Origin: an uncultured Eubacteriales bacterium
Lineage (GTDB): Bacteria > Bacillota > Clostridia > Oscillospirales > Oscillospiraceae
DNA length: 44,905 nt
Assembly: GCA_900544975.1 (NCBI GenBank)
Contig: UQXI01000025.1
Location: 1-44,905, forward strand
Direction of reading: 5' to 3'
In this document: piece by piece, positions 31,833 through 40,179 of the stretch
Position numbering within the stretch: the first letter of the stretch is position 1
Layout of the letters: every line of letters starts with the position of its first letter
Notes under the pieces: generated by a model
Told to the model about the DNA's origin: nothing
The model's database searches: none
The model's input: the letters and a program-made list of their open reading frames with translations, nothing else
Translations under genes and position numbers: made by a program

Positions 31833-32514
31833 TGGTATAACCCACCCCCCAGACGGTTTTGATGAACCTGGGCTTCCGGCTGGGCTCCCCCATCTTCTCC
31901 CGGATCCGGGCGATGTGGGCCATGACGGTGTTGTTATTGTCCAGATATTTCTCTCCCCACACCGCCTCAAACAGCACCTCCGAGGAGACCACCGCCCCCC
32001 GGTGCGCACACAGGTACCAGAGAATGTCAAACTCCAGGGGCGTAAAGGACAGCTCCCGGCCATAGAGACTGCACTTCCGGCTGTCCCGGCAGATGTACAA
32101 ACCGGCAAAGTCGTACACTTGCTTTTGATTCTCCGCCGCCGCATTGTAGGTGGTGTAGCGGCGAAGCTGGGTCTTCACCCGGGCCACCAGCTCCAGGGGG
32201 TTGAAGGGCTTGGTCATATAGTCGTCCGCCCCCAGGGTCAGGCCCGTGATTTTGTCCATGTCCTCCACCTTGGCCGTCAGCATTACAATGGGGAACATGT
32301 GTTTCTCCCGAATTCTGCGGCAGAGGTCAAAGCCGGTCATATCCGGAAGCATCACGTCCAAAATGGCCAGAGACAGCTCCTCCCGCTCCACACAGGCCAG
32401 GGCCTCTGCGCCCAGGGTGCAGGGAAAGACGGTATACCCCTCATTTTTCAGGTAGAGGCTGACCAGGTCGGCGATCTCCTGCTCATCATCTACCACCAAG
32501 ATCTTTTCGTTCAC
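31825..32514 (-). CDS. VanR-like response regulator (OmpR family)
   Basis: A 229-residue regulator: acidic pocket DDE at 9-11, phospho-Asp53 in LAILDVMLPDMTG, Lys in DDYMTKPFNPLEL, and a winged helix ending FIKTVWGVGYTIE. The start is GTG at 32514 with AGGAGG seven bases upstream. It begins only 23 bases after the transglutaminase-like gene, so it is probably co-transcribed with the MoxR-DUF58 genes. Confidence 0.9.
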   Translation of the reverse strand: MNEKILVVDDEQEIADLVSLYLKNEGYTVFPCTLGAEALACVEREELSLAILDVMLPDMTGFDLCRRIREKHMFPIVMLTAKVEDMDKITGLTLGADDYMTKPFNPLELVARVKTQLRRYTTYNAAAENQKQVYDFAGLYICRDSRKCSLYGRELSFTPLEFDILWYLCAHRGAVVSSEVLFEAVWGEKYLDNNNTVMAHIARIREKMGEPSRKPRFIKTVWGVGYTIE

Positions 32515-32537
32515 GTCAGAGCCTCCTATTTCTTTGC

Positions 32538-34703
32538 TCAAATCAGGACGAGAATCCACCGGGCATACAGCCGCTTCCACAGAGGCGCCTTCCGGAGCGC
32601 CTCCTCCAAAGCAGTCTGCCAGGCCGCCAGCACTCCCAGCTCCTCTTGGGTGATGGTGTGCTGGCTGAATCGGGCTTTCAGGGCCAGGGCCTCCAGCTCC
32701 TCCGGCTGGTTTTGCCCCAAAAGTCGGGCCAGAGGAAGCGCCAGACGCCACCGGTGCAGAAGCTGCCGGTTGGGCGGCTCCCGTCCCATCTCCCGGCGGC
32801 GTAGACGCAGCGTCACCGGGCGGCGCAGGAGCGCCAGGCACAGCAGGGCCAGCCCACAGGCGAGCCAGATGGGAAGCTGCAGGCGTACAAAGCCCCGGCC
32901 ATCTTTTGATGCATCCGAGGCATTCGGGTCCTCGGTGGGTTCCGTCTTTTCCGTGGGCTCGTAGGCAGAGGGTTCTGTATCTTCCGGGTCCTCATCCGGC
33001 TGAGACGAGGGTTCGGTGCTCTCTTCCCCCCGCAGGGTGGAATCGACGCCATCCGGCGGCGTAGCCTCCAGGGGAACCCAGCCCAGACCCCAACAGTAAT
33101 ATTCTGCCCAGGCGTGGGCGTTGTCCATGGTGACCTCCGTCCAATTTCCTGCCTCAGCATCCACCAGATAGCCGGTGACCACCCGGGCCGGTACCTGGAG
33201 AGCCCGAAGCATAGCGGCTGTGGCAGCGGCAAAATGGACGCAATATCCCGTGTCGCTCTCGGTGAGAAACCAAGCGGCAAAGTCCGACTGTCCCGCCGGC
33301 ATGCTGGGGGTGTCCAAATCGTACCGGGCGGAGGACCGGACAAACTCCGTCACCGCCTGGGGCAGCTCCCCTTGATCCAGATCCGTCAACCCCGCCTCCT
33401 GGGCAATGTCCAGAAGGGCATTGCGGCTGGCTTCCGGGAGGCCTGTGTAAATGTCTGCATTCTCAACGAAGACGTCATATTCGGTCAATCTGGAGTAGCT
33501 CCTGATAAGCTGGCCCGCGGGATCCGGATTCCAGTAGGTCCAGTACATCACATCATACGTCCGCACCCGGTCCGAATTGTCCAGTCTGGCGTCCTGCCGG
33601 GGCGTGCCGACTTCCGGCAGAGTCTTCAGATAATACGGCACGTAAATCTCCGGCTGGATGAGGCGGGTGCGAATGGAGAGGGTCTTGACGTTTTCAATGA
33701 ACGGCGTCTGATCCAGCAGGCCCTGCTCCGGCTCCGGGCAGCCGGCGTAAGCGTCCTCCGGCAGGTTGTCCCATCGGAGTCCGGTATAGGCGCCAAAGGC
33801 GCCGCCGCGCAGGTAAAGCGCACCGGACTCCTCTGCCAGAACCTCCATCACAACCCGGCGGTTGTGCTACCTGGGGCCCATCCGCAGATCCACGCCAGCC
33901 GAGTTGCCCGTGGTGGCGGGCAGGTTCAGCTGCAGGTTGCCGCGACTGTTCAGCTCCAGAGGCAAGACCTTTCCGGCCCAGTTCAGCGCCGCTTGTAGAA
34001 TTTCATCGGCACTCTGGGTGCGGGTGTAGGTAGCCGGCGGGATGGCCAGGCAAATCGCCACCAGGACGGCCACCACCGGCAGGGCCAGCCCCAGCGTCAG
34101 CCGACTGCCCCCCCGGGGACTGCGGACCCGGCTGGACTGGGTCAAAATCAGCAGGCAAGCGCTGGCCAGGAAGAGAATCAGGCACCAGAGATCCGGCGGC
34201 GTATCCACCACCACCAGACACAGGGCCAAAGGCAGCGCATCCAGCAGCAAGGCAGGGGCGACACTCTGCCGCCGCCGGATCACCCAGGCATTCACCGACG
34301 CCAGCGCCCCGCCCCAGAGGGCAAACAGACAGGTGGCGTCTCCGGGCCCCCTGGGCCTCCAGGCTGGCAGCTGAAGATAGTCATAGGCAATGTGATAAAT
34401 AGACGTCAGTCGGGTATAGACATACCGAGTCCCCTGCTCCAGGTCCTCCCAGGCCAGGAGCAGCACCCCGGCCAAAGCCAAAACCCACAGGCCCAGCATC
34501 CACAGGCCGGCCCGCCGGTAACGATAGAGGAGGGCGGACAGCAGACACACGAGCGCCAGGACGGCCGCTAGCACCCCCTCCTCCACCGGCAGGTGAAAGG
34601 CGGTGATGGGGCAGAAGATGCTGCCAAAGGTCAGCCCCAAATTCAACAGCAGGCAGGTAAAAAAGGTGAAAAACCGGGCTTCTTCCCGGGGGCGCTGGTT
34701 CAT
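32538..34703 (-). pseudogene. Transglutaminase-like (TgpA/DUF4129-type) membrane protein split by an in-frame TAG
   Basis: One continuous frame of ~720 codons, broken only by a TAG at 33867-33869. Before it: ~278 residues with about six transmembrane segments, ending GVDLRMGPR. After it, in the same frame: HNRRVVMEVLAEESGALYLRG, an external domain with the transglutaminase triad region (GYCVHFAAAT, NAHAWAEYY, WVPLEATP, with Glu where Asp is common), a Glu/Pro-rich linker, one transmembrane helix and a cytoplasmic tail. The TAG stands where homologues simply continue. It overlaps the DUF58 gene by four bases. A sequencing error, a real nonsense mutation or restart at GTG/ATG just after the TAG are all possible. 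Confidence 0.7.
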
Positions 34704-35653
34704 GAGGGACCCTCCTCCCTGGGCAGAACGTGGTAATGCCAGCAGGCGTCGGCAGCCAAGGTCCGGCTGGTCACGCCTGCAGGCGTGGGGCCGGAACGGC
34801 AGAGCCGCCCGGCCAGGTCGGGAAGATCCTCCACCTGGCCCACTTCGTAGAACTGGGGACCGCTTTCCTCCAGCCAGCGGACCACATGGGTGATCCCATG
34901 GTCCAGGAGCCACCGGGCCAGCCAGCAGGTTTGGTCCAGGCAGCTGTCCAGCGCCCCGGGGTCTCCGGGCAGATCCAGTGTCAGGATTACCGGCCCTCGA
35001 TTGGGGGTCTGGGGTTCCCGGACAATGGGATGGTCCACCTTGGCCGTCAGCTTCCAATGGACCTCCCGGAGGCTGTCTCCCGGCCGGTAGCCCCGCAGCT
35101 CATGGACCTCTGCATAGCCGCCGCCAGGCTTGGCGTGATAAGACAGGACCTGGAGCTGCGCCAGATTGGGAAGACGCTCCGGCGGATCTGGCCGGGGCAG
35201 CACCAAAGTCTCCGTCTGCCCCATCCAGCGCCGGGGCAGGCCAAACAAACCCAGGTAGTCATAGACCCGGGCCCGCTCCACCCTGCAAGTCACAACGCCG
35301 CAATGGCCGGTGGGGAGGGGCAGCGCCATTTGCAGCGACCGGGGTCGAGCCCGGCAGATGGTCTCCTGACCGCTACTGCCCTGTGTCACTCGGATGCGAA
35401 AGCGGCACCTGGGCTGGGGCAGGCGGCACACCGTCTGGAGCCGAAGCTCCGCCTGCTCCCCACGGCAAGGGTTCCCCGGAGGGACCACGGACAGCTCCAT
35501 GGTGAGCATCGCCGGCAGGCTTGCCACCAGGGACAGCACCGGCAGGCTCCACAGAATCACCAAGAGGAACCAGGAAAACCAAGCGTAAAAAAAGAGGTAG
35601 AATACTGAGCCCCCCACCAGAGCAGCCAGATATATGAGCCGGTTGCGCAGCAT
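34700..35653 (-). CDS. DUF58 domain protein
   Basis: A 317-residue protein with two N-terminal transmembrane segments and a cytosolic or extracytosolic region ending in the DUF58 signature LRGYRPGDSLREVHWKLTAK. DUF58 proteins pair with MoxR ATPases and transglutaminase-like membrane proteins, exactly as here; they resemble von Willebrand A folds and their job is unclear. It overlaps the next gene (ATGA) and starts two bases after the MoxR stop. Confidence 0.88.
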   Translation of the reverse strand: MLRNRLIYLAALVGGSVFYLFFYAWFSWFLLVILWSLPVLSLVASLPAMLTMELSVVPPGNPCRGEQAELRLQTVCRLPQPRCRFRIRVTQGSSGQETICRARPRSLQMALPLPTGHCGVVTCRVERARVYDYLGLFGLPRRWMGQTETLVLPRPDPPERLPNLAQLQVLSYHAKPGGGYAEVHELRGYRPGDSLREVHWKLTAKVDHPIVREPQTPNRGPVILTLDLPGDPGALDSCLDQTCWLARWLLDHGITHVVRWLEESGPQFYEVGQVEDLPDLAGRLCRSGPTPAGVTSRTLAADACWHYHVLPREEGPS

Positions 35654-35655
35654 GG

Positions 35656-36585
35656 TCAGGACACCCGGGGCGCTGCCGCCCCCTTCAGGATCTCCTCCAG
35701 GATCTCCCGCGCCGTGCGACCCCGAGCCTCCACACCCGGCTCCAGCAGAAGCCGGTGGGCTACCGTGTCGCAGAACACCGTCTGCACATCCGATGGAATG
35801 ACGTAATCCCGCCCATTCAGGAAGGCGATGGACTTGGCCATGGCTGTGACGGACAGGGTGGCCCGTGGGCTGGCCCCCCGGAGGATGGACGGGTGGCTCC
35901 GAGTCGCGCCGATCAGGCGCACCACATAGTCCACCAGCTCCGTCTGGATGTACACCCCGGCTGCCTGGTCCTGAAGCTCTACCAGCTGCCCCCGGGTGAG
36001 CACGGGGTGGATCTGTAGCAGCGGATTGCCCTCCTGCCGGCGCAAAATCATATCCCGCTCGTCCTTTGGCGCGGGATAGCCCATGGACAGCCGGATGGTA
36101 AACCGGTCCATCTGGCTGTCCGGTAACAGCTGGGTTCCGGCAGCGCCCACCGGATTCTGGGTGGCAATGACGGTAAAGGGCTGGGGGATGGGATGGGTCT
36201 GACCGTCCACGGTGACCTGCCCCTCCTCCATGGCCTCCAGGAGGGCGGACTGGGTGCGGGAGGTGGCCCGGTTCAACTCGTCCGCCAGGAACAGGTTACA
36301 CAGCACCGCCCCAGGCTGATAGGTCATGGCCCCGGTCTCCTTATTGTAAATGGAGTATCCGGTTACGTCTGACGGCAGAACGTCCGGTGTAAACTGAACC
36401 CGCCCATAGGTCAGGCCCAGCGCCCTGGAGAAGGCCAGAGCCAGCGTGGTTTTGCCCACGCCAGGAATATCTTCCAGGAGGATGTGGCCCCGGGCCAGGA
36501 TGGTAGCCAGGCTCCATAAAAGCACCCGGTCTTTGCCCACCACGGCTTTTCGGACCTCCCCCATAATCTGCTGTGCATACTGCAT
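35656..36585 (-). CDS. MoxR family AAA+ ATPase
   Basis: A 309-residue ATPase thought to act as chaperone for its DUF58 and transglutaminase-like partners. Walker A GVGKTT near residue 42, Walker B LFLADELNRA, sensor IATQNPVG, arginine-finger region DRFTIRL and the lid domain (RGASPRATLSV). GAGGAGT lies seven bases before the ATG. First gene of the nine-gene run that ends with the racemase. Confidence 0.93.
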   Translation of the reverse strand: MQYAQQIMGEVRKAVVGKDRVLLWSLATILARGHILLEDIPGVGKTTLALAFSRALGLTYGRVQFTPDVLPSDVTGYSIYNKETGAMTYQPGAVLCNLFLADELNRATSRTQSALLEAMEEGQVTVDGQTHPIPQPFTVIATQNPVGAAGTQLLPDSQMDRFTIRLSMGYPAPKDERDMILRRQEGNPLLQIHPVLTRGQLVELQDQAAGVYIQTELVDYVVRLIGATRSHPSILRGASPRATLSVTAMAKSIAFLNGRDYVIPSDVQTVFCDTVAHRLLLEPGVEARGRTAREILEEILKGAAAPRVS

Positions 36586-36620
36586 ACGCCAGACTCCTCT
36601 CGGTTACCATAATATGGTTT

Positions 36621-36649
36621 AGTATAGCACGTTCCAGCCGCTGGAGCAA
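36621..36649 (-). promoter_or_regulatory. Promoter of the MoxR-DUF58-van-like operon
   Basis: On the minus strand TTGCTC (complement of 36644-36649), 17 bases, TATACT (complement of 36621-36626), 36 bases before the MoxR start. No other clear promoter was found before vanR. Confidence 0.7.
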
Positions 36650-36689
36650 GATACATAGAAAAAATTCAGAATTTTGAAAGATCTGGGAT

Positions 36690-36728
36690 AAAAAAAGCCA
36701 CGGCTCAGCCAGGGGGACTGAACCGTGG
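36690..36728 (-). terminator. Terminator of mntP
   Basis: CCACGGCTCAG (36698-36708) pairs with CTGAACCGTGG (36718-36728), followed on the minus strand by a run of seven Ts. Confidence 0.85.
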
Positions 36729-36750
36729 AATCAAGAAAGGAGGTGAAGAA

Positions 36751-36795
36751 ATGAAACAATTAAGCTTGTGTCTTGATCTTACCAGAAAAATGTGA
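36751..36795 (+). CDS. Possible 14-residue peptide
   Basis: MKQLSLCLDLTRKM is preceded by AAAGGAGGTG with a seven-base spacer, an almost perfect ribosome site, in the gap between mntP and the MoxR operon. No plus-strand promoter was recognised and nothing follows on that strand. Could be a leader or signalling peptide, or chance. Confidence 0.25.
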   Translation: MKQLSLCLDLTRKM

Positions 36796-36857
36796 AGAAA
36801 AAAAGGGGGCAAATATTAAGCAAATATGAAGTTGCAAAATCCCCTCTGCCCTGCCTG

Positions 36858-37454
36858 TTACCAAACGCCCAGATGTTCCAGAAGGATCTTCAGGCCCAGG
36901 AGAATCAAAATCACGCCCCCGGTCACCTCCGCTTTCGTGCCATACCGGGCCCCGAAGCGATTGCCCAGCTTCACCCCGCAGGCGGAAAACAGGAAGGTGG
37001 TGAGGCCAATGAGTGCAACGGCCACCCAAATGCTGGATGCATTGAACTGCCCACCGGAAAACAGGGGCAGGCTCACCCCTGCCACCAGAGAAATGCCCGC
37101 CGCCAAGGCGTCGATGCTGGTGGCAATGGCCAGAAGCAGCATAGCCTGGGCAGACAGATCCCCGGAGACTTCCTCGTCCCCTTCGGTCAGAGCCTCCCGA
37201 ATCATATTGCCGCCAATGACGGCCAGAAGCAGAAAGGCAATCCAGTGGTCAAAGGAGGCAATGGCCTGGGCAAAGGAATTGGCCAGAAGAAAGCCCAGCA
37301 GGGGCATCAGCATCTGAAAGCCGCCGAACCACAGGCCCACCCAAGCCGCATGCTTGAGGGAGACCTTGCGTATGGCCAATCCCTTACAAATCGCCACGGC
37401 AAACGCATCCATGGACAGTCCCACCGCCAGGATGAAAAGTTCATACAGTTTCAT
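36858..37454 (-). CDS. mntP: Manganese efflux pump MntP family
   Basis: A 198-residue integral membrane protein with six predicted helices in two repeats. Seen: LAVGLSMDAFAVAICKGLA near the start and LAIATSIDALAAGISL in the middle, both carrying the conserved Asp in a helix, as in MntP. It exports Mn(II) from the cytoplasm. The start at 37454 was chosen over 37538 because the family begins MKLYELFILA; a weak GAGGGTG precedes it. Own promoter and terminator. Confidence 0.88.
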   Translation of the reverse strand: MKLYELFILAVGLSMDAFAVAICKGLAIRKVSLKHAAWVGLWFGGFQMLMPLLGFLLANSFAQAIASFDHWIAFLLLAVIGGNMIREALTEGDEEVSGDLSAQAMLLLAIATSIDALAAGISLVAGVSLPLFSGGQFNASSIWVAVALIGLTTFLFSACGVKLGNRFGARYGTKAEVTGGVILILLGLKILLEHLGVW

Positions 37455-37528
37455 TCCCACACCCTCATTTCCGGCTCTCCAATAAAACCGGACGCTGCAG
37501 CAGCCCGCAGCGTCCAAGCATTGGGGAA

Positions 37529-37558
37529 ATTTTACCACACCCGCCGACGCCTTGTCAA
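37529..37558 (-). promoter_or_regulatory. Promoter of mntP
   Basis: On the minus strand TTGACA (complement of 37553-37558), 18 bases, TAAAAT (complement of 37529-37534). The leader holds one hairpin (GGACGCTGC/GCAGCGTCC); it is too short for the yybP-ykoY manganese riboswitch. Confidence 0.7.
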
Positions 37559-37596
37559 GTGAGAGATCTGGCGCTTCCCGCCGGGAAAAAATGCCC

Positions 37597-37625
37597 TTGC
37601 AATTTGTGGAGAAATGTGCTAAAAT
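37597..37625 (+). promoter_or_regulatory. Promoter of ldh
   Basis: TTGCAA (37597-37602), 17 bases, TAAAAT (37620-37625). It gives a leader of about 175 bases. Confidence 0.65.
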
Positions 37626-37660
37626 TCAAAATGGAGGATGATTGGTCAAAAGCTGATTTT

Positions 37661-37761
37661 TCCGGTTTTTACCTCAAAAACCGGAAAATTTCGAATTTAT
37701 TCCGATTTTTTCGGAAATCGGTATAAAAGCACCGATTTAATTGATACTTTTGTACCGATTT
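37661..37761 (+). promoter_or_regulatory. Structured AT-rich leader of ldh
   Basis: Three nested dyads follow each other: TCCGGTTTTT/AAAAACCGGA (37661-37685, perfect), CCGATTT/AAATCGG (37702-37721) and AAATCGGTATAAAAG (37715-37729) against CTTTTGTACCGATTT (37747-37761), one mismatch in 15. The second and third share a strand, so they are mutually exclusive, as in a switch. No known riboswitch or Rex site matches. Confidence 0.5.
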
Positions 37762-37807
37762 CCCCATCTTCCGCGCACAATCCAACACGGAAAGGAAGTC
37801 CTGACTT

Positions 37808-38758
37808 ATGAGCATCACGGACAAAAGTAAAATCGTCATCATCGGAGCCGGCAATGTGGGAGAGGCAGTCTGCTACACCCTGATGGTCCGCCGCCAGGCC
37901 AGCGAGATCGTTCTGGTAGACATCAACGAGGAACGGGCCGAAGGCAGCGCCTTAGATATTGTCCACGGTACCGCTTTTTTTCACCAGGTAAAAGTCCGCC
38001 ATGGCGGCTATGAAGACTGCGCCGACGCCCAGATCATCATCCTCACAGCCGGAGTGGCCCGGAAGCCCGGCCAGACCCGGCTGGACCTGGCCAAAACCAA
38101 CATCTCCATCACCCGGGACATCGCCCACCGCATTATGCAATACGCCACCAACCCCATCCTGGTTGTGGTCTCCAATCCGGTTGATGTCCTCACCTACGTG
38201 GTGCAGCAGGAGACCGGCCTTCCCGCCAACCGGGTCATTGGTTCCGGCACCTCTCTGGATACCGCCCGATTCCGCCAGATGATCGGCGAGGCCTGCGGCG
38301 TAGACGTGTCCAATGTCACCGCCTACATTTTGGGAGAGCATGGCGACAGCCAGGTCCCCGTCTGGTCCAGCGCCACCGTCGCCGGGGAACCGGTTGACGC
38401 ATTTTACGAAGCGCAGAAGGGCCAGCCCCTGGATCACGCTGGGATTGCCGAGCGCACCAAAACCGCCGGCGGTACCGTGATCAAGCTGAAGGGCGCCACC
38501 TTCTACGGCGTGTCCATGTCCACCAGCCGAATCGTGGAGGCCATCTGCGAAAACGAAAATTCCGTCCTGCCTGTGGCCCATGTGTTGGATGGGGAATTCG
38601 GCGCGCTCCAGAACGTGGCCATCAGCCTGCCCTGCGTCATCAATCGGGATGGCATCGCCCGGGTGGTCCGGCCGGTGATGAACGAGGCGGAAACCCAGGC
38701 CCTGGCCCGCTCCGCAGAGACTCTGCGCACCTTTATGGACCAAGCCCTGAATGAGTGA
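37808..38758 (+). CDS. ldh: L-lactate dehydrogenase
   Basis: A 316-residue NAD-dependent enzyme reducing pyruvate to lactate. NAD site GAGNVG at 13-18, substrate loop ARKPGQTRLDL with Gln (lactate type; malate enzymes have Arg there), catalytic SNPVDVLTY and GEHGDS with the active-site His. AAAGGAAG precedes the ATG. Single gene behind a long structured leader, which suggests regulation at the RNA or operator level. Confidence 0.93.
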   Translation: MSITDKSKIVIIGAGNVGEAVCYTLMVRRQASEIVLVDINEERAEGSALDIVHGTAFFHQVKVRHGGYEDCADAQIIILTAGVARKPGQTRLDLAKTNISITRDIAHRIMQYATNPILVVVSNPVDVLTYVVQQETGLPANRVIGSGTSLDTARFRQMIGEACGVDVSNVTAYILGEHGDSQVPVWSSATVAGEPVDAFYEAQKGQPLDHAGIAERTKTAGGTVIKLKGATFYGVSMSTSRIVEAICENENSVLPVAHVLDGEFGALQNVAISLPCVINRDGIARVVRPVMNEAETQALARSAETLRTFMDQALNE

Positions 38759-38900
38759 CAGGCGGAAACGCCTTACCTCATTTTGCACTGACCCGGCAGC
38801 GCCCTGTCTTCCCCCCGGGAGCATATGCGTACAGCCAAGGAACTGAGCGAGGGACACAGGGAAAAACGGGTTCCGATATTTCAGATCGTGGCCGCAAGGG

Positions 38901-39232
38901 CGGATCTGTGTGTCTGCTCATGGTAGGCATTACGAATTCGCCGAAAATGGGAGAAAACCGCATGATGTTCTCGCTGGGCGGACACACGGGTCTGCCCCTA
39001 CAGTCAAATGCCAATGTAATGCGTAAGCGGATTCTGCGGTGTTGTTGCCGAGAATGGCCTTGGAATTGCCGCCTAACAGGGCAATCAAACGACATAACAT
39101 GTCGGGTAATTTCCAAACAGCTTCCCTGCCCGCCGTAGGGGCGGACCCGCGTGTCCGCCCAGCAGAAACATCTGTCGTTCTGATCGATTTTCGGCGAATT
39201 CGTATTGTGTAACCTGCGGGCAGACACGCGGG
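38901..39232. repeat. Non-coding module with two inverted ~100-base copies
   Basis: The ~650-base gap between ldh and the MBL gene contains two related units facing each other: 38901-39001 and, inverted, 39135-39232. They share TACGAATTCGCCGAAAAT (38931-38948 and, inverted, 39187-39204, perfect) and the block GGGCGGACACNCGGGTCNGCCCCTAC. The shape is that of a MITE or large palindromic repeat. The rest of the gap shows no gene. Confidence 0.65.
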
Positions 39233-39335
39233 TTCACCCTGATGATCCATTCGGGGAAATGGTCAGCATGGCCTTAGCTGGAATGGCGGAGTCGCTTGCC
39301 AGTGGCAAATGAGGCTGTGATCCAAGCCTTTCGTC

Positions 39336-39383
39336 TAAAAGCAGTGGGAGAAACTACGACATTTCGCAGTTTCTCCCACTGCT
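39336..39383 (-). terminator. Terminator of the two-component/MBL operon
   Basis: A perfect 16-pair stem: AGCAGTGGGAGAAACT (39340-39355) and AGTTTCTCCCACTGCT (39368-39383), followed on the minus strand by TTTTAG. Confidence 0.8.
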
Positions 39384-39405
39384 ATATTTGGCCCCTTCAG
39401 GCTGA

Positions 39406-40167
39406 CTATAGCCATACGGCCCAGTCCCCGTAGTCGAAGGTTCCGCTGCCGTGGCGTAGCATTCCGGCGTCACACAGCGACCGGAAGGCATCCCGCATGC
39501 GGATCAAAATTTCTGGCTGGATGCCGAGGCTGTGGTGACCAGGAAACACCCGTTTGACCGGCAACGCAGCTACCGTTTCCAAAGAGGCAAGATAGGCAAT
39601 TGGATTTGTGGAAGGATAGTAGGCGAATAGCGTGCCCAAATAGACCAAATCTCCGGCAAAGAGATAGCCCCGCTCTGGCTCCCAGAAGCACATATGGCCG
39701 GGGGAGTGCCCCGGTGTGTGCAGAACCTGCAGGCTACGGCCACCCAGGTCAATCCAGTCCCCGTCCTGTAGCAGCCGTGTGGGGACACCTTGGAACAGGG
39801 TGTAACCCTCCAAGCGGTAGTTTTGTGGCAAACGGCAGCGGTCTGCAACCATCCTGCGAACCTGCTCCACAGTCAGAGGAAAACTGCCTTGCAGCCAGCT
39901 GAGCTCCGCTTCGTGGGCGTAAAAGTCTGGGAAGTATTGGTGTCCACCAATGTGGTCCCAGTGCACGTGGGTGGCCACCGCCGTCACCGGCTGGTCCGTC
40001 AGGATTCGGACCTGATCATAAATGCTACAAATGCCAAGGCCGGTGTCAATGAGGAGACTGCGTTCTTGGCCCTGGAGAAGGTAGCAGTGAGTTTCCTCCC
40101 AGTGCCGGTATTCACTGAGGATGCAGGTATCCTGATCTATAATTTCCTTCGTGAACCATTCTTCCAT
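39406..40167 (-). CDS. MBL-fold metallo-hydrolase
   Basis: A 253-residue metallo-beta-lactamase-fold hydrolase with the full metal set: THVHWDHIGGH, HTPGHSPGH, AGDLVY and PGHHS. Substrate unknown; thioester (glyoxalase II-like) or lactone hydrolysis is usual for this fold. GAGAGG precedes the ATG. It starts 12 bases after the sensor kinase, so it is the third gene of the unit regulator-kinase-hydrolase. Confidence 0.88.
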   Translation of the reverse strand: MEEWFTKEIIDQDTCILSEYRHWEETHCYLLQGQERSLLIDTGLGICSIYDQVRILTDQPVTAVATHVHWDHIGGHQYFPDFYAHEAELSWLQGSFPLTVEQVRRMVADRCRLPQNYRLEGYTLFQGVPTRLLQDGDWIDLGGRSLQVLHTPGHSPGHMCFWEPERGYLFAGDLVYLGTLFAYYPSTNPIAYLASLETVAALPVKRVFPGHHSLGIQPEILIRMRDAFRSLCDAGMLRHGSGTFDYGDWAVWL

Positions 40168-40179
40168 TTTATATACCTC

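Noticed and set aside
27050..36585. Complete functional vancomycin resistance operon
   Set aside because: No VanXY, VanX or VanY is encoded, so resistance cannot be claimed from this window.
37455..37560. yybP-ykoY manganese riboswitch before mntP
   Set aside because: The leader is short with one simple hairpin; the conserved core is absent.
37638..37811. 57-residue ORF overlapping the ldh start (ATGA)
   Set aside because: GGAGG touches its ATG with no spacer, composition is not codon-like, and the DNA is better explained as structured leader.
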